From: Campylobacterales bacterium
GTDB taxonomy: Bacteria > Campylobacterota > Campylobacteria > Campylobacterales > Sulfurimonadaceae
Assembly: GCA_014859655.1 (NCBI GenBank)
Contig: JACUTT010000003.1
Coordinates: 1-64,000, forward strand
DNA: 64,000 nucleotides
Direction: 5' to 3'
In this document: positions 44,625 to 53,897 of the stretch, piece by piece
Layout of the letters: each line of letters starts with the position of its first letter
Position numbering within the stretch: position 1 is the stretch's first letter
Program-made: the position numbers and the translations under genes
Notes under the pieces: generated by a model
Told to the model about the DNA's origin: nothing
Databases searched by the model: none
The model's input: the letters and a program-made list of their open reading frames with translations, nothing else

Positions 44625-45670
44625 AAAATGAATTGCACCTGGTAATTGTGGACGACGAACCCGTTAATGTACTGCTTCTTGAAGAGATCGCCAAAGAGAT
44701 GGGACATGAGCCTGTCGCTTTTTTTGACCCCCGCGAGGCCCTGCAATGGTTCGAGACGCATAATGCGGACCTGCTCATCACTGACTTCAACATGCCCGGA
44801 ATGAACGGTCTGGAACTGCTCAGTAGCGTCAAAACACTCCACCCGGAGCTGATGAGCATCATGATCACGGCAAGCGGGGACCATGAGCTCAAGCTGCAGG
44901 CATTGAAAATCGGGGTCAACGACTTTTTGACCAAGCCCATTTCCGTGGCGGAGTTCCAGCTCAGACTCGAGAATATCCTCTCTCTCCGGCAATCGATAAA
45001 ACTGCAAAAAGCCTTTGCAGAGGAGTTGAAAATCGAGGTCGCCAAAGCGACGCAGGCCCTTGAAAAGAGCCAGTTCGAAGCCCTGAATACCCTCTCGCGA
45101 ACTGCGGAGTACAAGGACCCTGAAACCGGGAGCCACATCGCGCGCGTCTCCCACTACTCCAAGATGCTCGCCGAGCTCTGCGGTTTGAGCGAGCATGAGC
45201 AGGAACTGCTATTTTATGCCGCTCCCCTGCATGACATCGGCAAGGTGGGCATAGCAGATGCCATCCTGCTCAAGCCCGGAAAACTGAGCGAAGAGGAGTT
45301 TGAGATAATGAAGGAGCACAGCACCATCGGCTACAACATCCTTGAAAACAGTGCCAACCCCTACCTTCAGGCGGGCGCCGTTGTGGCAGAAAGCCACCAT
45401 GAAAAGTATAACGGCAAAGGTTATCCCAAGGGACTCAAAGGCGAAGAGATCCCTCTGTTTGGGCGTATTGTTGCTCTAGGAGATGTGTTTGACGCTCTCA
45501 CCTCCGTGCGCCCCTATAAAAGGGCATGGAGCTTTGAGGAGGCGATGGAGCTCATACAAAAAGAGAAGGGGGAGCATTTTGACCCCCGCCTTGTGGAGCT
45601 CTTTGTCGCCAACATCGGGCGTGTCCGCGAGATCTATGCACAATTTGAAGGAATGGATGAAAAATGCTAA
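44621..45670 (+). CDS. REC-HD-GYP cyclic-di-GMP phosphodiesterase (paralogue)
   Basis: 349 residues. The receiver has IVDDEPVN, phospho-acceptor Asp55 (LLITDFNMPGMNG) and Lys in LTKPISVAEF. After a coiled-coil linker the HD-GYP domain has YKDPETGSHIARVSHYSKML, HD at 204-205 ([11 protein letters not shown]), GKGYPKGLKG with GYP at 267-269, and [17 protein letters not shown]. It is clearly similar along its whole length to the protein of 31548-32618. It is coupled to the diguanylate cyclase before it. The next frame, a FIST fragment, starts seven bases before its stop. Confidence 0.94.
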   Translation: MKNELHLVIVDDEPVNVLLLEEIAKEMGHEPVAFFDPREALQWFETHNADLLITDFNMPGMNGLELLSSVKTLHPELMSIMITASGDHELKLQALKIGVNDFLTKPISVAEFQLRLENILSLRQSIKLQKAFAEELKIEVAKATQALEKSQFEALNTLSRTAEYKDPETGSHIARVSHYSKMLAELCGLSEHEQELLFYAAPLHDIGKVGIADAILLKPGKLSEEEFEIMKEHSTIGYNILENSANPYLQAGAVVAESHHEKYNGKGYPKGLKGEEIPLFGRIVALGDVFDALTSVRPYKRAWSFEEAMELIQKEKGEHFDPRLVELFVANIGRVREIYAQFEGMDEKC

Positions 45671-45959
45671 GTGCAGAACTTTTTTGGGATAAGAACAGCT
45701 GGCACACTCCTGAGAATACGCCGATAGAGGCTCAGGCGGTGCAGCTAATCCTGCTTTTTGCAGACGTCAGCGCACTCGAAGACAGCGAGGCACTTGATGC
45801 CCTTGCACTGGCCTACCCCAAGGCCCAGATCGTCGGTGCGTCTACTGCCGGAACGATAGAGTCAGCCTCAGTGCACACAACAACGCGCAGGGAGCCTGTT
45901 TTACGATAGAGCTTGACCGGCATGAGCCGACACAAAAGGAGAGTGGCAGTGAACTATGA
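45664..45959 (+). pseudogene. FIST N-domain fragment with frameshift
   Basis: The ATG at 45664 (ribosome site AAGGA) opens a frame of 81 residues ending LILLFADVSALE...AYPKAQIVGASTAGTIESAS. This is the start of a FIST N domain, the same region as [15 protein letters not shown] in the FIST kinase at 32608. It stops at 45909. A single-base change near 45883-45890 would continue it as QGACFTIELDRHEPTQKESG to a TGA at 45957-45959, which overlaps the GTG start of the next kinase. Even repaired, about 98 residues, it is far shorter than a FIST protein (about 380). It is most likely a decayed gene that kept its position in the operon. Confidence 0.65.
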
Positions 45960-47856
45960 TATTTTGATCGTTGAAGACTCAAAACTCATCAGCAACAACT
46001 TGAAAAAGTGCCTCGAAGAGGACGGCCACAATGTCGAACAAGCCTTTGACTTTTTCACGGCCGTCGAACAGATTCAGAGCCACCGTTTTGACTACATTCT
46101 TCTAGACCTCATCCTTCCTGATGGAGAGGGAGAGATGCTGATGCCCTATGCCAAGCACGCCGATGCCCGCGTGATCGTCATGACGACGGACCGCGACTCT
46201 TTCAGGCGCGACAGGATGTTTGGCTTCGGAATAGTCGACTACATCATCAAAGACCGCTATTTTGATGACATCATTGAGAGCATCCGCCGCATGATCCGCC
46301 AGGTCGACTCAAACAGCCGCCAGACCCTTCTGGTGGTGGACGATTCGCATTTTATCCGCAACCATCTTGAGCTCCTCCTGAGCAGCCGCGGCTTTTTGGT
46401 GCTCAGTGCTGCTGATGGCAAGGAGGCCTATGAATTGATGAAAAAGTACCCCATAGACGCCCTGATCGCCGACCTTGAGATGCCGGTAATGGACGGCTTT
46501 GGCCTCATTGCCAAGGTTCGTCGCAACGAGGCCTTCAAAAATATTCCAGTGATGATCCTCACGGGAAGCAACGACAGCAACAAGATCGCCAAGGTTATCA
46601 AGCATGGTGTCAAAGACCTGATCCGAAAGCCCTACATCGTCGAGGAGGTGCTGCTAAAGATCGACAACATGATGAACGCGGTGAGCCAGCGCCATCTGCT
46701 TGAGCGGGAGCAGTGCAAGTTTGACCTCTACCATGATGCCATCGTAAACTCCACCCTCTACATGAAGTTCTCTCCCGACCTGCACGCGGTCTACGTCAAT
46801 GCACGTTTTTCCGAGCTTGTCTTTGGTCTCAAAGCAGAGAAGTTCAAACCGATTCTCTTGCGAGATCTCATCAAAAACCCCACCATGGAGCTTTTCAGAT
46901 CCCTGCAGAGACTCTCGCCAAAATCGCCTCCGGTCAACTACATCTATACCTTCGAGCGCTATGACGCTAGCACATGCTACATCTCTGCCGCAGTATCGGG
47001 GATATTTGACGCCGAGGGGGCTCTTGTCGAGATGATCTTTATCGGGCACGATGTGACCCAGCTTCAAGAAAACGAGCAGAGCCTCTCCCTCAAGGTCGAA
47101 GAGCAGGTGCAGCTCAACCTCGAGCAGCAGCAGCTGATGTTCAACCAGGCCAAGATGGCCGCCATGGGCGAGATGATCGGCAATATCGCCCACCAGTGGC
47201 GACAGCCTCTTAATACCCTCGCCCTGATGATACAAAACTTTGAAGATGCCCATGCCTACGGAGAGATGACCGAAAGCTATGTTGAAGAGACCGCGCAGAA
47301 GGCGATGCACCAGATAGAGTTTATGTCCAAAACCATCGACGACTTCAGAAACTTTTTTGAGCCCAACAAGCAAAAAGAGCGTTTTGATGTCGCCGAAGCC
47401 ATCGCCAACACGATGGATATTATGGAAAAGACTCTGCATAGCCATGCTATCACGATACGCTACGAAGGGGTGCAGAAGCACAAATACCTGGCAATGGGCT
47501 ACCGAAACGAACTGCAGCAGGTCATCTTAAACCTTCTGAGCAACGCCAATGACATCTTGTGTGACAAAGAGGGCGAACGCTGGATCATGATCTCCCTTTC
47601 TCAGGATGAGAAGATGCTCTGCCTGAGCATCGAAGACAATGGCGGCGGCGTTAGTGAAACGGTGATTGAGCGGATATTCGAGCCCTACTTCACGACCAAA
47701 GCGGAGGGAAAAGGGACAGGCGTGGGACTCTATATGTCCAAAATGATTATGGAAAAAAACATGCAAGGAAGCCTTAGCGTCCGAAACACTGCCTTCGGAG
47801 CATGCTTTAGCGCCTGCCTCCCTCTGGAGCAAAACCTTGAAAGCGAGCCAGAATGA
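45949..47856 (+). CDS. REC-REC-PAS sensor histidine kinase (HQWRQPL type)
   Basis: 635 residues from the GTG at 45949, chosen because AAAGGAG lies seven bases upstream and the receiver begins at once (NYDILIVEDSKL). An upstream ATG at 45913 lacks such a site. Receiver 1 (about 1-118) has YILLDLILPDGEG. Receiver 2 (about 122-245) has VVDDSHF, the acceptor in LIADLEMPVMDGF and Lys in IRKPYIVEEV. A PAS domain lies at about 255-385. The kinase core has MGEMIGNIAHQWRQPLNTLA, the N-box LLSNANDIL and NGGGVSETVIERIFEPYFTT with GVGLYMSKM. It lacks a membrane segment. Two receivers on the N-side suggest it takes phosphate from others. It overlaps the next gene by ATGA. Confidence 0.9.
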   Translation: MNYDILIVEDSKLISNNLKKCLEEDGHNVEQAFDFFTAVEQIQSHRFDYILLDLILPDGEGEMLMPYAKHADARVIVMTTDRDSFRRDRMFGFGIVDYIIKDRYFDDIIESIRRMIRQVDSNSRQTLLVVDDSHFIRNHLELLLSSRGFLVLSAADGKEAYELMKKYPIDALIADLEMPVMDGFGLIAKVRRNEAFKNIPVMILTGSNDSNKIAKVIKHGVKDLIRKPYIVEEVLLKIDNMMNAVSQRHLLEREQCKFDLYHDAIVNSTLYMKFSPDLHAVYVNARFSELVFGLKAEKFKPILLRDLIKNPTMELFRSLQRLSPKSPPVNYIYTFERYDASTCYISAAVSGIFDAEGALVEMIFIGHDVTQLQENEQSLSLKVEEQVQLNLEQQQLMFNQAKMAAMGEMIGNIAHQWRQPLNTLALMIQNFEDAHAYGEMTESYVEETAQKAMHQIEFMSKTIDDFRNFFEPNKQKERFDVAEAIANTMDIMEKTLHSHAITIRYEGVQKHKYLAMGYRNELQQVILNLLSNANDILCDKEGERWIMISLSQDEKMLCLSIEDNGGGVSETVIERIFEPYFTTKAEGKGTGVGLYMSKMIMEKNMQGSLSVRNTAFGACFSACLPLEQNLESEPE

Positions 47857-50153
47857 ATACGCCAAAAAAACTTCCCATCTCTATCCTCATCGTTGACGAC
47901 GAACCCTCCATCGTCGAACAGCTCTCACAGATACTTGCGCGACGGGTCGAGACCCTCTATACGGCCGGCAACGGTGCCGAGGCACTCGCGTGCTACCGCA
48001 GCTACCCCCTTGATCTCATTATCAGCGATATCGACATGCCGGTGATGGGCGGCATCGAGCTCCTTAAAAGTGTACGTGAGCAGGACAGCCGGCTTCCTTT
48101 CATCCTCTCTACGGGGCTCAAGAGCCTCGATGTCCTGATTCAGGGCATCGAGTACGGCATCAGCTCATTTTTGCCAAAACCCCTGCAAAAGAAGAGTCTG
48201 ATTGCCAAAATCGAGGAGGTAGCGCGCACCAAAGAGCTCACACTTGCCCTCAAGAAAAAAAGCTTTCTGCTTGAACAATACAAGTCTATCGTGGACTCCT
48301 CAAGCATTGTCTCCAAGACCGACCGCGAGGGGATCATTACCTTTGTCAACGACATGTTCTGTGAGATTAGCGGCTATAGCCGCGAGGAGCTTGTCGGCAG
48401 GCCGCACAGCATTGTCCGCGATCCGAAAATGCCCTCGGCAGTTTTTAAAGAGATGTGGAGGACTATCAGCGCCAAGCAGATCTGGCGCGGTCTTATCAAC
48501 AACCGGACCAAAGAGGGAGATCTCTACACGGTCAAGACTACCATCGCGCCCATACTCGATGAGGAGGGGAACATCAGCGAATACATCGGCCTGCGCGAGG
48601 ATATCACGGAGCTCAACCGGGCAAAAAACGAGGCAAAGGCCGCGGCGAAGATGAAAGGGGATTTTCTGGCCAATATGAGCCATGAGATCCGCACCCCGAT
48701 GAACGGGATCATCGGCTTTACCGAGCTTCTCTCCAAGAGCGGGCTGAACGAGAAGCAGCAGCGCTACATGGAGGTCATCAACAGCAGTACACATGCACTG
48801 ATGGGGATTGTCAATAACATTCTCAATTTTTCCAAGATAGAGAGCGGCAAATCAGAGCTTGAGCTCAAGCCCAACAATCCCTTTGTCGAGCTTGAGGCCA
48901 TGGCCCAACTTTTTACCGTGGCTGCGCAGAAAAAGCAGATACACTTTAGTACGGTGTTTGATCCCGAGATCCCCCACTGTCTAGTTTTTGACACCCTTCG
49001 CCTCGGTCAGGTCGTCGCAAACCTCCTGAACAATGCGCTCAAGTTTACCCCCGAGGAGGGAGAGGTCCTTTTTTATGCCCGCTGCCTTTCGCGCAGCGAG
49101 GAGGCGACGCAGATACGCATCGGTATCAAGGACAAGGGCATAGGCATACCCCGTTCCAAACAGGCAAAGATCTTTGAAGCCTTTTCCCAGGCCGACAACT
49201 CCATCACCCGAAACTTCGGCGGCACAGGCCTTGGTCTCTCCATCAGCTCGCAGCTCGTCGCCTTGATGGGCGGCGAGCTTAAGGTCAAAAGCGAAGAGGG
49301 GAAGGGAAGCGAATTCTATTTTGAGCCAAGCTTTAAAATCTGCGACGAACAGGCTCAAGACAGCGACGCGAAAAGCCCCGATGGCCCGGTACGTTTTGTC
49401 GGAAGAGTCCTTGTCGCGGAGGACAACCGCGTTAACCAGATGGTCATCGACGAGTACCTTAGGCAGTTCAGCCTCGACACGGTCATCGTCGAAAACGGCC
49501 TCGAGGCACTAAACCGGCTCGAGCATGAGGCCTTTGACCTTATCTTCATGGATGTAAATATGCCGGTGATGGGCGGCGTCGAGGCGATGAGGCAGATCAA
49601 AGCAAAAAAACTGACAAGCCCCGTCGTGGCCCTGACCGCCAATGCGATGGAGGGAGACAGGGAGAGTTTTATCGCAAAAGGCTTCGATGCCTACCTGGCA
49701 AAACCCCTTGTCCGCGAAGAGCTTATTGCCCTTTTGTCGCTTTATCTCCTTGCCGCCGAAACACAGCCTCTCATACCAGAGGAGACAGCAGTGCCTGTGC
49801 AAAAAAGCGCTTCGACGATCTTAAACATGCAGGCCATCCGCCAGGAGCTCTCTCTGCCCTCAACCGTGATCAACAAGCTTCTAGCACTCTTTCTAAAAAC
49901 CTCTCCGCCCTATATCGAAGAACTCGAAGCGGCTATTGCAAAGAGCGATTACACCGAGATAGAAAACACCGCGCACAAGATCAAAGGTGCAGCGGGAAGC
50001 CTGCGGCTCAAATCCATAGAAGATCTGAGCAGCCGCATCGAAGCCGCCGCTCGACAGGCACAGCCTTGCGATTACGCCGCTCTTGGCAAAGAACTCGAAA
50101 AGATGCTCATCCAGGCACAGCAAGAGATCTCGGAGTTTTTGGCCACTGCCTGA
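47853..50153 (+). CDS. soluble hybrid kinase (REC-PAS-HisKA-HATPase-REC-Hpt)
   Basis: 766 residues with no membrane segment. The N-terminal receiver (about 8-125) has IVDDEPSIVEQ, the acceptor in LIISDIDMPVMGG and Lys in LPKPLQKKSL. The PAS domain (about 145-255) reads IVSKTDREGIITFVNDMFCE and GYSREELVGRPHSIVRDP, closely resembling the first PAS of the FIST kinase. The H-box is [18 protein letters not shown]. The ATP lid has [12 protein letters not shown]. The C-terminal receiver has LIFMDVNMPVMGGVEAM, and the Hpt has TAHKIKGAAGSLR. It is the last gene of the plus unit, 54 bp from the convergent minus unit. Confidence 0.94.
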   Translation: MNTPKKLPISILIVDDEPSIVEQLSQILARRVETLYTAGNGAEALACYRSYPLDLIISDIDMPVMGGIELLKSVREQDSRLPFILSTGLKSLDVLIQGIEYGISSFLPKPLQKKSLIAKIEEVARTKELTLALKKKSFLLEQYKSIVDSSSIVSKTDREGIITFVNDMFCEISGYSREELVGRPHSIVRDPKMPSAVFKEMWRTISAKQIWRGLINNRTKEGDLYTVKTTIAPILDEEGNISEYIGLREDITELNRAKNEAKAAAKMKGDFLANMSHEIRTPMNGIIGFTELLSKSGLNEKQQRYMEVINSSTHALMGIVNNILNFSKIESGKSELELKPNNPFVELEAMAQLFTVAAQKKQIHFSTVFDPEIPHCLVFDTLRLGQVVANLLNNALKFTPEEGEVLFYARCLSRSEEATQIRIGIKDKGIGIPRSKQAKIFEAFSQADNSITRNFGGTGLGLSISSQLVALMGGELKVKSEEGKGSEFYFEPSFKICDEQAQDSDAKSPDGPVRFVGRVLVAEDNRVNQMVIDEYLRQFSLDTVIVENGLEALNRLEHEAFDLIFMDVNMPVMGGVEAMRQIKAKKLTSPVVALTANAMEGDRESFIAKGFDAYLAKPLVREELIALLSLYLLAAETQPLIPEETAVPVQKSASTILNMQAIRQELSLPSTVINKLLALFLKTSPPYIEELEAAIAKSDYTEIENTAHKIKGAAGSLRLKSIEDLSSRIEAAARQAQPCDYAALGKELEKMLIQAQQEISEFLATA

Positions 50154-50207
50154 GGCCAGGAGCCTGTCATTGACATACAGCCAATTGGGCATGAATCCGA
50201 CAGACGC

Positions 50208-50618
50208 CTAGGCCTTTGAAATTACAAGAGCGTGCAGGGCCTCTATCATCTGTTCGATCTCTATAGGTTTTAAAATAAAATGCGAAACATCGAGCGCCTT
50301 CAATTGGAGCTGATAACAGGTCTCTTCACAGGCCGAGCTGACCATGATACATTGCCTTGGATTGATCGCTCTGATCTCTTTTATCATCTCCAGCCCGTTC
50401 ATCTCGGGCATAAGAATATCGCTTATGACCAGATCGTGCCTTCTTTTTTTGTAGAGTTTCAGGCCCTCTTTTCCGTTGCAGGCCGTCTCTACGCCGGAAA
50501 AGATCATACGGAGGATGTCACAGGTCTGTTCCCGGATCAGACGGTCGTCTTCTGCATACAAAACACTAAACCCTTTGGCTTGTTCTGCAAGCGCGCGAAC
50601 ACTCTCTTTAAAATTCAT
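50208..50618 (-). CDS. single-domain response regulator
   Basis: 136 residues: a lone receiver with a 15-residue N-terminal helix. The acidic pair is in VLYAEDDRLIRE, the phospho-acceptor in LVISDILMPEMNGLEMI, the Ser/Thr in VSSACEE and Lys in FILKPIEIEQM. No output domain is attached, so it should act as a phosphate shuttle or sink or bind a partner directly. It overlaps the CHASE kinase gene before it by four bases, its probable donor. It belongs with the receivers of 53898 and 57086, which share the YVEDD opening, NGKEGL helix and FILKP-like end, as if locally duplicated. Confidence 0.9.
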   Translation of the reverse strand: MNFKESVRALAEQAKGFSVLYAEDDRLIREQTCDILRMIFSGVETACNGKEGLKLYKKRRHDLVISDILMPEMNGLEMIKEIRAINPRQCIMVSSACEETCYQLQLKALDVSHFILKPIEIEQMIEALHALVISKA

Positions 50619-53600
50619 CTTGGCTCCTTTGGCAATGGTAATGAGAGGGTAAATACCGTACCCGAGGTCCCGTCGACCTCCACTTCTATCTTGCCCTCAC
50701 AATGCTCTTCTATGAGCATCTTGCTCATATAAAGCCCCAGTCCGGTTCCGTGCGCAGGGGCTTTGGTCGTAAAATAAGGAAGAAATATCTTTTGCAATGC
50801 CTCTGCTTTGATTCCTCCGGCGTTGTCGCTAAGAGAAATGGTAGCAAAGGCTTCATTCCTGCCGGCCGTGAGCGAAATGCGACGCTCTGTGATCTCATTT
50901 TCTACAAAGGCATCGATCGAGTTCCTTATGAGCGTAATAAGTACCTGCAGTACCTCGTTGGCATAGGTGAGCACCCTCACCTCCTCATCGCCATCTTGCT
51001 CAAGTGTTATCCCGTAAGCCTTGATGGAGTGATCAAGCAGGTCAGCAGCCCTGGCGATAATGGTGCGCAGCCTTATCTCCTCTTTGGGCCTGTCCGGATG
51101 AAAGAGGTCCCTGAAATCGCTAATGGTTTGCGAGAGGTAGAGGCTCTGCTCTTCTATCTTGCAGAGGTCTTCCACCAAGACCGACTCCTCCTTCTCTTGA
51201 AAGATCTCGCGCATGCGGATCTTTCCCGATATTGCGTTGATGGTGGCCAGGGGCTGACGCCACTGGTGCGCTATCATAGAGAGTATCTCTCCCATTTGCG
51301 CCTGTCGCGTCTGCATCACAAAGAGCTTGTCTTTGATCTTTCTTTCGGTGATGTCTTCTTTAAACGAGACAAAATTGACGATTCTTCCCTTCTTGTCAAA
51401 AAGAGGGAAGATGGTCGAGCGGCAGTCGCGCAGCTCCCCGTTCTTCATCTTGTCGACAATGGTCCCCTTCCAGACAGATCTCTCCTCCTTGATTGTCCTC
51501 CACAACTCTTGATAGAGTTCTTCGGTGTGCAAGCCCGAGTTGAAGATGTTCATGTTCTTTCCGAGCAGCTCCTCCTTGCTGTAGCCGCTCTGCTCGACAC
51601 CGGCAGCATTAACATACTCGATGCAGCCCTTTTCATCCGTGATGATAACAGGATAGGGGTTCTGCCCGACGACCTGCGAGAGACGAAGCAGCTCGTTTTC
51701 GGTCTTTTTACGTTCAGTGATGTCATCGCCCGAGGTCAAAATGCCGATGGCATTGCCCTTCTCGTCACTTAAAAAGGTGTTGCGCCATGCAATAAGACGC
51801 TCTTCGCCGCTTTTTGTTAACACGGGGTTTTCAAATCTGCCGACAGACTCTTTTTCATTAGAAAGGAGCCTACTGCCCACGACTTTAACCTGTTGGCGGA
51901 AACGCTCGGGAATAAAATGTTCCACCCAGTTCTTGCCGATCACCTCTTCGGCGGAGTAGCCGATAATCTCGCATCCGCGGCGGTTGATAAGCTCGACATT
52001 TTTGTCCTTGTCCAGTACCAGGATCATAACATCAACGATGTCAAGGTATCTTTTGACCGCCTCTTTCTCTTTCAAGATCGCGTCTTCGGCCTCTTTTCGT
52101 TTGCTGATGTCGCGGACAATTGCGATATTGTACCCCCGCCCCTCATAGCTGAGCGCACGCGCATTCGCTTCTATGAGAATTTCCCTTCCGTTCTTGCAGG
52201 TCACAATAGCATAGTCTGTCATCTTCTGCTTCGCTTTGAGCTCTTGCAGATGCGAGATAAAGCCTTCGTGCGCTTTTTCATCCAAGGGACGCCTAAAGCC
52301 GCTGATCCCCATTGCTTTCATCTCCGCGAAGCTGTAGCCGAGCAGGTCGATAGCTGCCTGGTTGGCAAACTCAATCTCCCCGTCTTCGAGCGAGAGGATG
52401 AAGATCATGTCGTTGGAGCTGTTAATAAGTTCGCGGAAGAGATAGAGCTCATTGAGCTCTATTTTACGCTGGGTGGTCTCGCGGCTGGAGCAGTAGAGGT
52501 AGTGTTCGCCTCTGATCTCAATGGCCCTTATTGCAAGCTCCACATCGATCGATTCTCCTTTTGTATTGCGGTAGAGGGTGTTGATGAGTCTTTGCTCATC
52601 AACATTATGCCCCGCATTGCCAAGGATCACTTCCGCCTCGTGCATCGTGCTCCAGTCCATAATACCCCGCCCTGCTGCTTCGCTCTCACTGTAGCCGAGC
52701 ATCTGCAAAAAGGAGCGGCTCCAGGCGACCAGCTCTCCTTGCCGGTTAAGAACATGGATGCCCTCCGTACTCGATTTTAAAAGAGCCTCGAGCCACAGAC
52801 CACTCACAAGCAGCTCTGCGTTGATCGTGTTTAGTTTTTGGCGACTGCGCACGAGGTAATACAAAAACGAAAAGAGCAGAAGGGAGATGATGAGGCCAAA
52901 GAGAGCGAAGAGAAGGGGTTCATTATCGGGGTGCTGAAGGTGCAGCTCTTCAGCACACCTAAACTCGAACCTCCACTCTCTGCCGCCTACGACTATAAGC
53001 TCGGATGCCCTCAGGTGTGCCCTGTGCTCCTTAGCGATGTCAAATGAGCGGTACAGTAAATTGCCCGAGGCCGCATCGCTCACATCATAAAGTTCAAAAT
53101 CGACTCCCTCAAAGTCCTCCAGGGTTCCTGCCATGAGATCCTTCAGACGAAAGGGGCTGTAAACATAGCCCAAAAGGGCGTCTCGGCGTTGTGCAAGGGT
53201 CTGGGTCTGCGCACCGCGTTTGTAGTGGGGCGCATACATCAAAATGCCCTGCTGCATATTCTCGTCAATCTCCTGCACCAGTTTCACCCCGCCCGAGACG
53301 GCGATAACACCCAGATCACGGGCACGCTGCATCGCTTCGCGCCGGGTCGGCTCGGAGTACATGTCGTAACCGAGGGCGGCCTTGTTGCGTGCATCCTGAG
53401 GCTCAATATAAACGATGGCGCTGTACTCCGAACGCTCTCCTGCAGGAAAAAACCCAAAGCCTTTGTACTCCTGCGCCATTTTTTTCTCAAAGTCCTTGAG
53501 CTCGGCGGGTTTAAGCATAAGGGCGTAGCCAAGCCCCTGAATCCCGGGGTAGAAGTGTTTGGTATGGAGTGTTTTGTCAAAGTCTTGCCAGTCGGCGCGC

Positions 53601-53863
53601 GTGACATCATCGCTCGCGTTCATAAAGGCAAGTCCGGCATGGAGGGTGTACTCATAGTTGTGCAGGCGCATTTCTATACGGCTTTTTGCCTCGGCGACCT
53701 TTGTTTTGAAAAGCTGCTGCTCCTGCTGCTGATAGTGCTTTTCGGCAATCTTCCACAGACTGTAAGTCATCGCAAGCATGAGCAGCAGTATGATATAGGG
53801 TATCCACATGGGCCAAGACAGGTCTCTTTTTGTCTCATGTGTGCCAGGCTTGTCGTGCGTCAT
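50615..53863 (-). CDS. CHASE-domain multi-PAS sensor histidine kinase (HQWRQPL type)
   Basis: 1082 residues. TM1 (about 19-38, WMWIPYII-like LLLMLAMTYSLW) and TM2 (about 310-335, LFALFGLIISLLLFSFLYYL) flank a periplasmic CHASE domain (about 75-270: YPGIQGLGYALMLKPAELKD and ALGYDMYSEPTRREAMQRAR), which in known receptors binds small ligands such as cytokinins. About four PAS domains follow (345-465, 475-590, 595-715, 720-845). The H-box IAHQWRQPLATINAIS carries His866. The N-box is LIRNSIDAF and the lid NAGGIKAEALQKIFLPYFTT with GTGLGLYMSKM. There is no C-terminal receiver, so the lone REC encoded next is the likely partner. Confidence 0.93.
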   Translation of the reverse strand: MTHDKPGTHETKRDLSWPMWIPYIILLLMLAMTYSLWKIAEKHYQQQEQQLFKTKVAEAKSRIEMRLHNYEYTLHAGLAFMNASDDVTRADWQDFDKTLHTKHFYPGIQGLGYALMLKPAELKDFEKKMAQEYKGFGFFPAGERSEYSAIVYIEPQDARNKAALGYDMYSEPTRREAMQRARDLGVIAVSGGVKLVQEIDENMQQGILMYAPHYKRGAQTQTLAQRRDALLGYVYSPFRLKDLMAGTLEDFEGVDFELYDVSDAASGNLLYRSFDIAKEHRAHLRASELIVVGGREWRFEFRCAEELHLQHPDNEPLLFALFGLIISLLLFSFLYYLVRSRQKLNTINAELLVSGLWLEALLKSSTEGIHVLNRQGELVAWSRSFLQMLGYSESEAAGRGIMDWSTMHEAEVILGNAGHNVDEQRLINTLYRNTKGESIDVELAIRAIEIRGEHYLYCSSRETTQRKIELNELYLFRELINSSNDMIFILSLEDGEIEFANQAAIDLLGYSFAEMKAMGISGFRRPLDEKAHEGFISHLQELKAKQKMTDYAIVTCKNGREILIEANARALSYEGRGYNIAIVRDISKRKEAEDAILKEKEAVKRYLDIVDVMILVLDKDKNVELINRRGCEIIGYSAEEVIGKNWVEHFIPERFRQQVKVVGSRLLSNEKESVGRFENPVLTKSGEERLIAWRNTFLSDEKGNAIGILTSGDDITERKKTENELLRLSQVVGQNPYPVIITDEKGCIEYVNAAGVEQSGYSKEELLGKNMNIFNSGLHTEELYQELWRTIKEERSVWKGTIVDKMKNGELRDCRSTIFPLFDKKGRIVNFVSFKEDITERKIKDKLFVMQTRQAQMGEILSMIAHQWRQPLATINAISGKIRMREIFQEKEESVLVEDLCKIEEQSLYLSQTISDFRDLFHPDRPKEEIRLRTIIARAADLLDHSIKAYGITLEQDGDEEVRVLTYANEVLQVLITLIRNSIDAFVENEITERRISLTAGRNEAFATISLSDNAGGIKAEALQKIFLPYFTTKAPAHGTGLGLYMSKMLIEEHCEGKIEVEVDGTSGTVFTLSLPLPKEPR

Positions 53864-53897
53864 AAGATCACTTCCTTTCCTGCTCTTTGCAGTAGTT

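Noticed and set aside
50702..52780. long plus-strand frames (356 and 295 residues) opposite the CHASE kinase
   Set aside because: They are shadows of a well-supported multi-PAS kinase gene.
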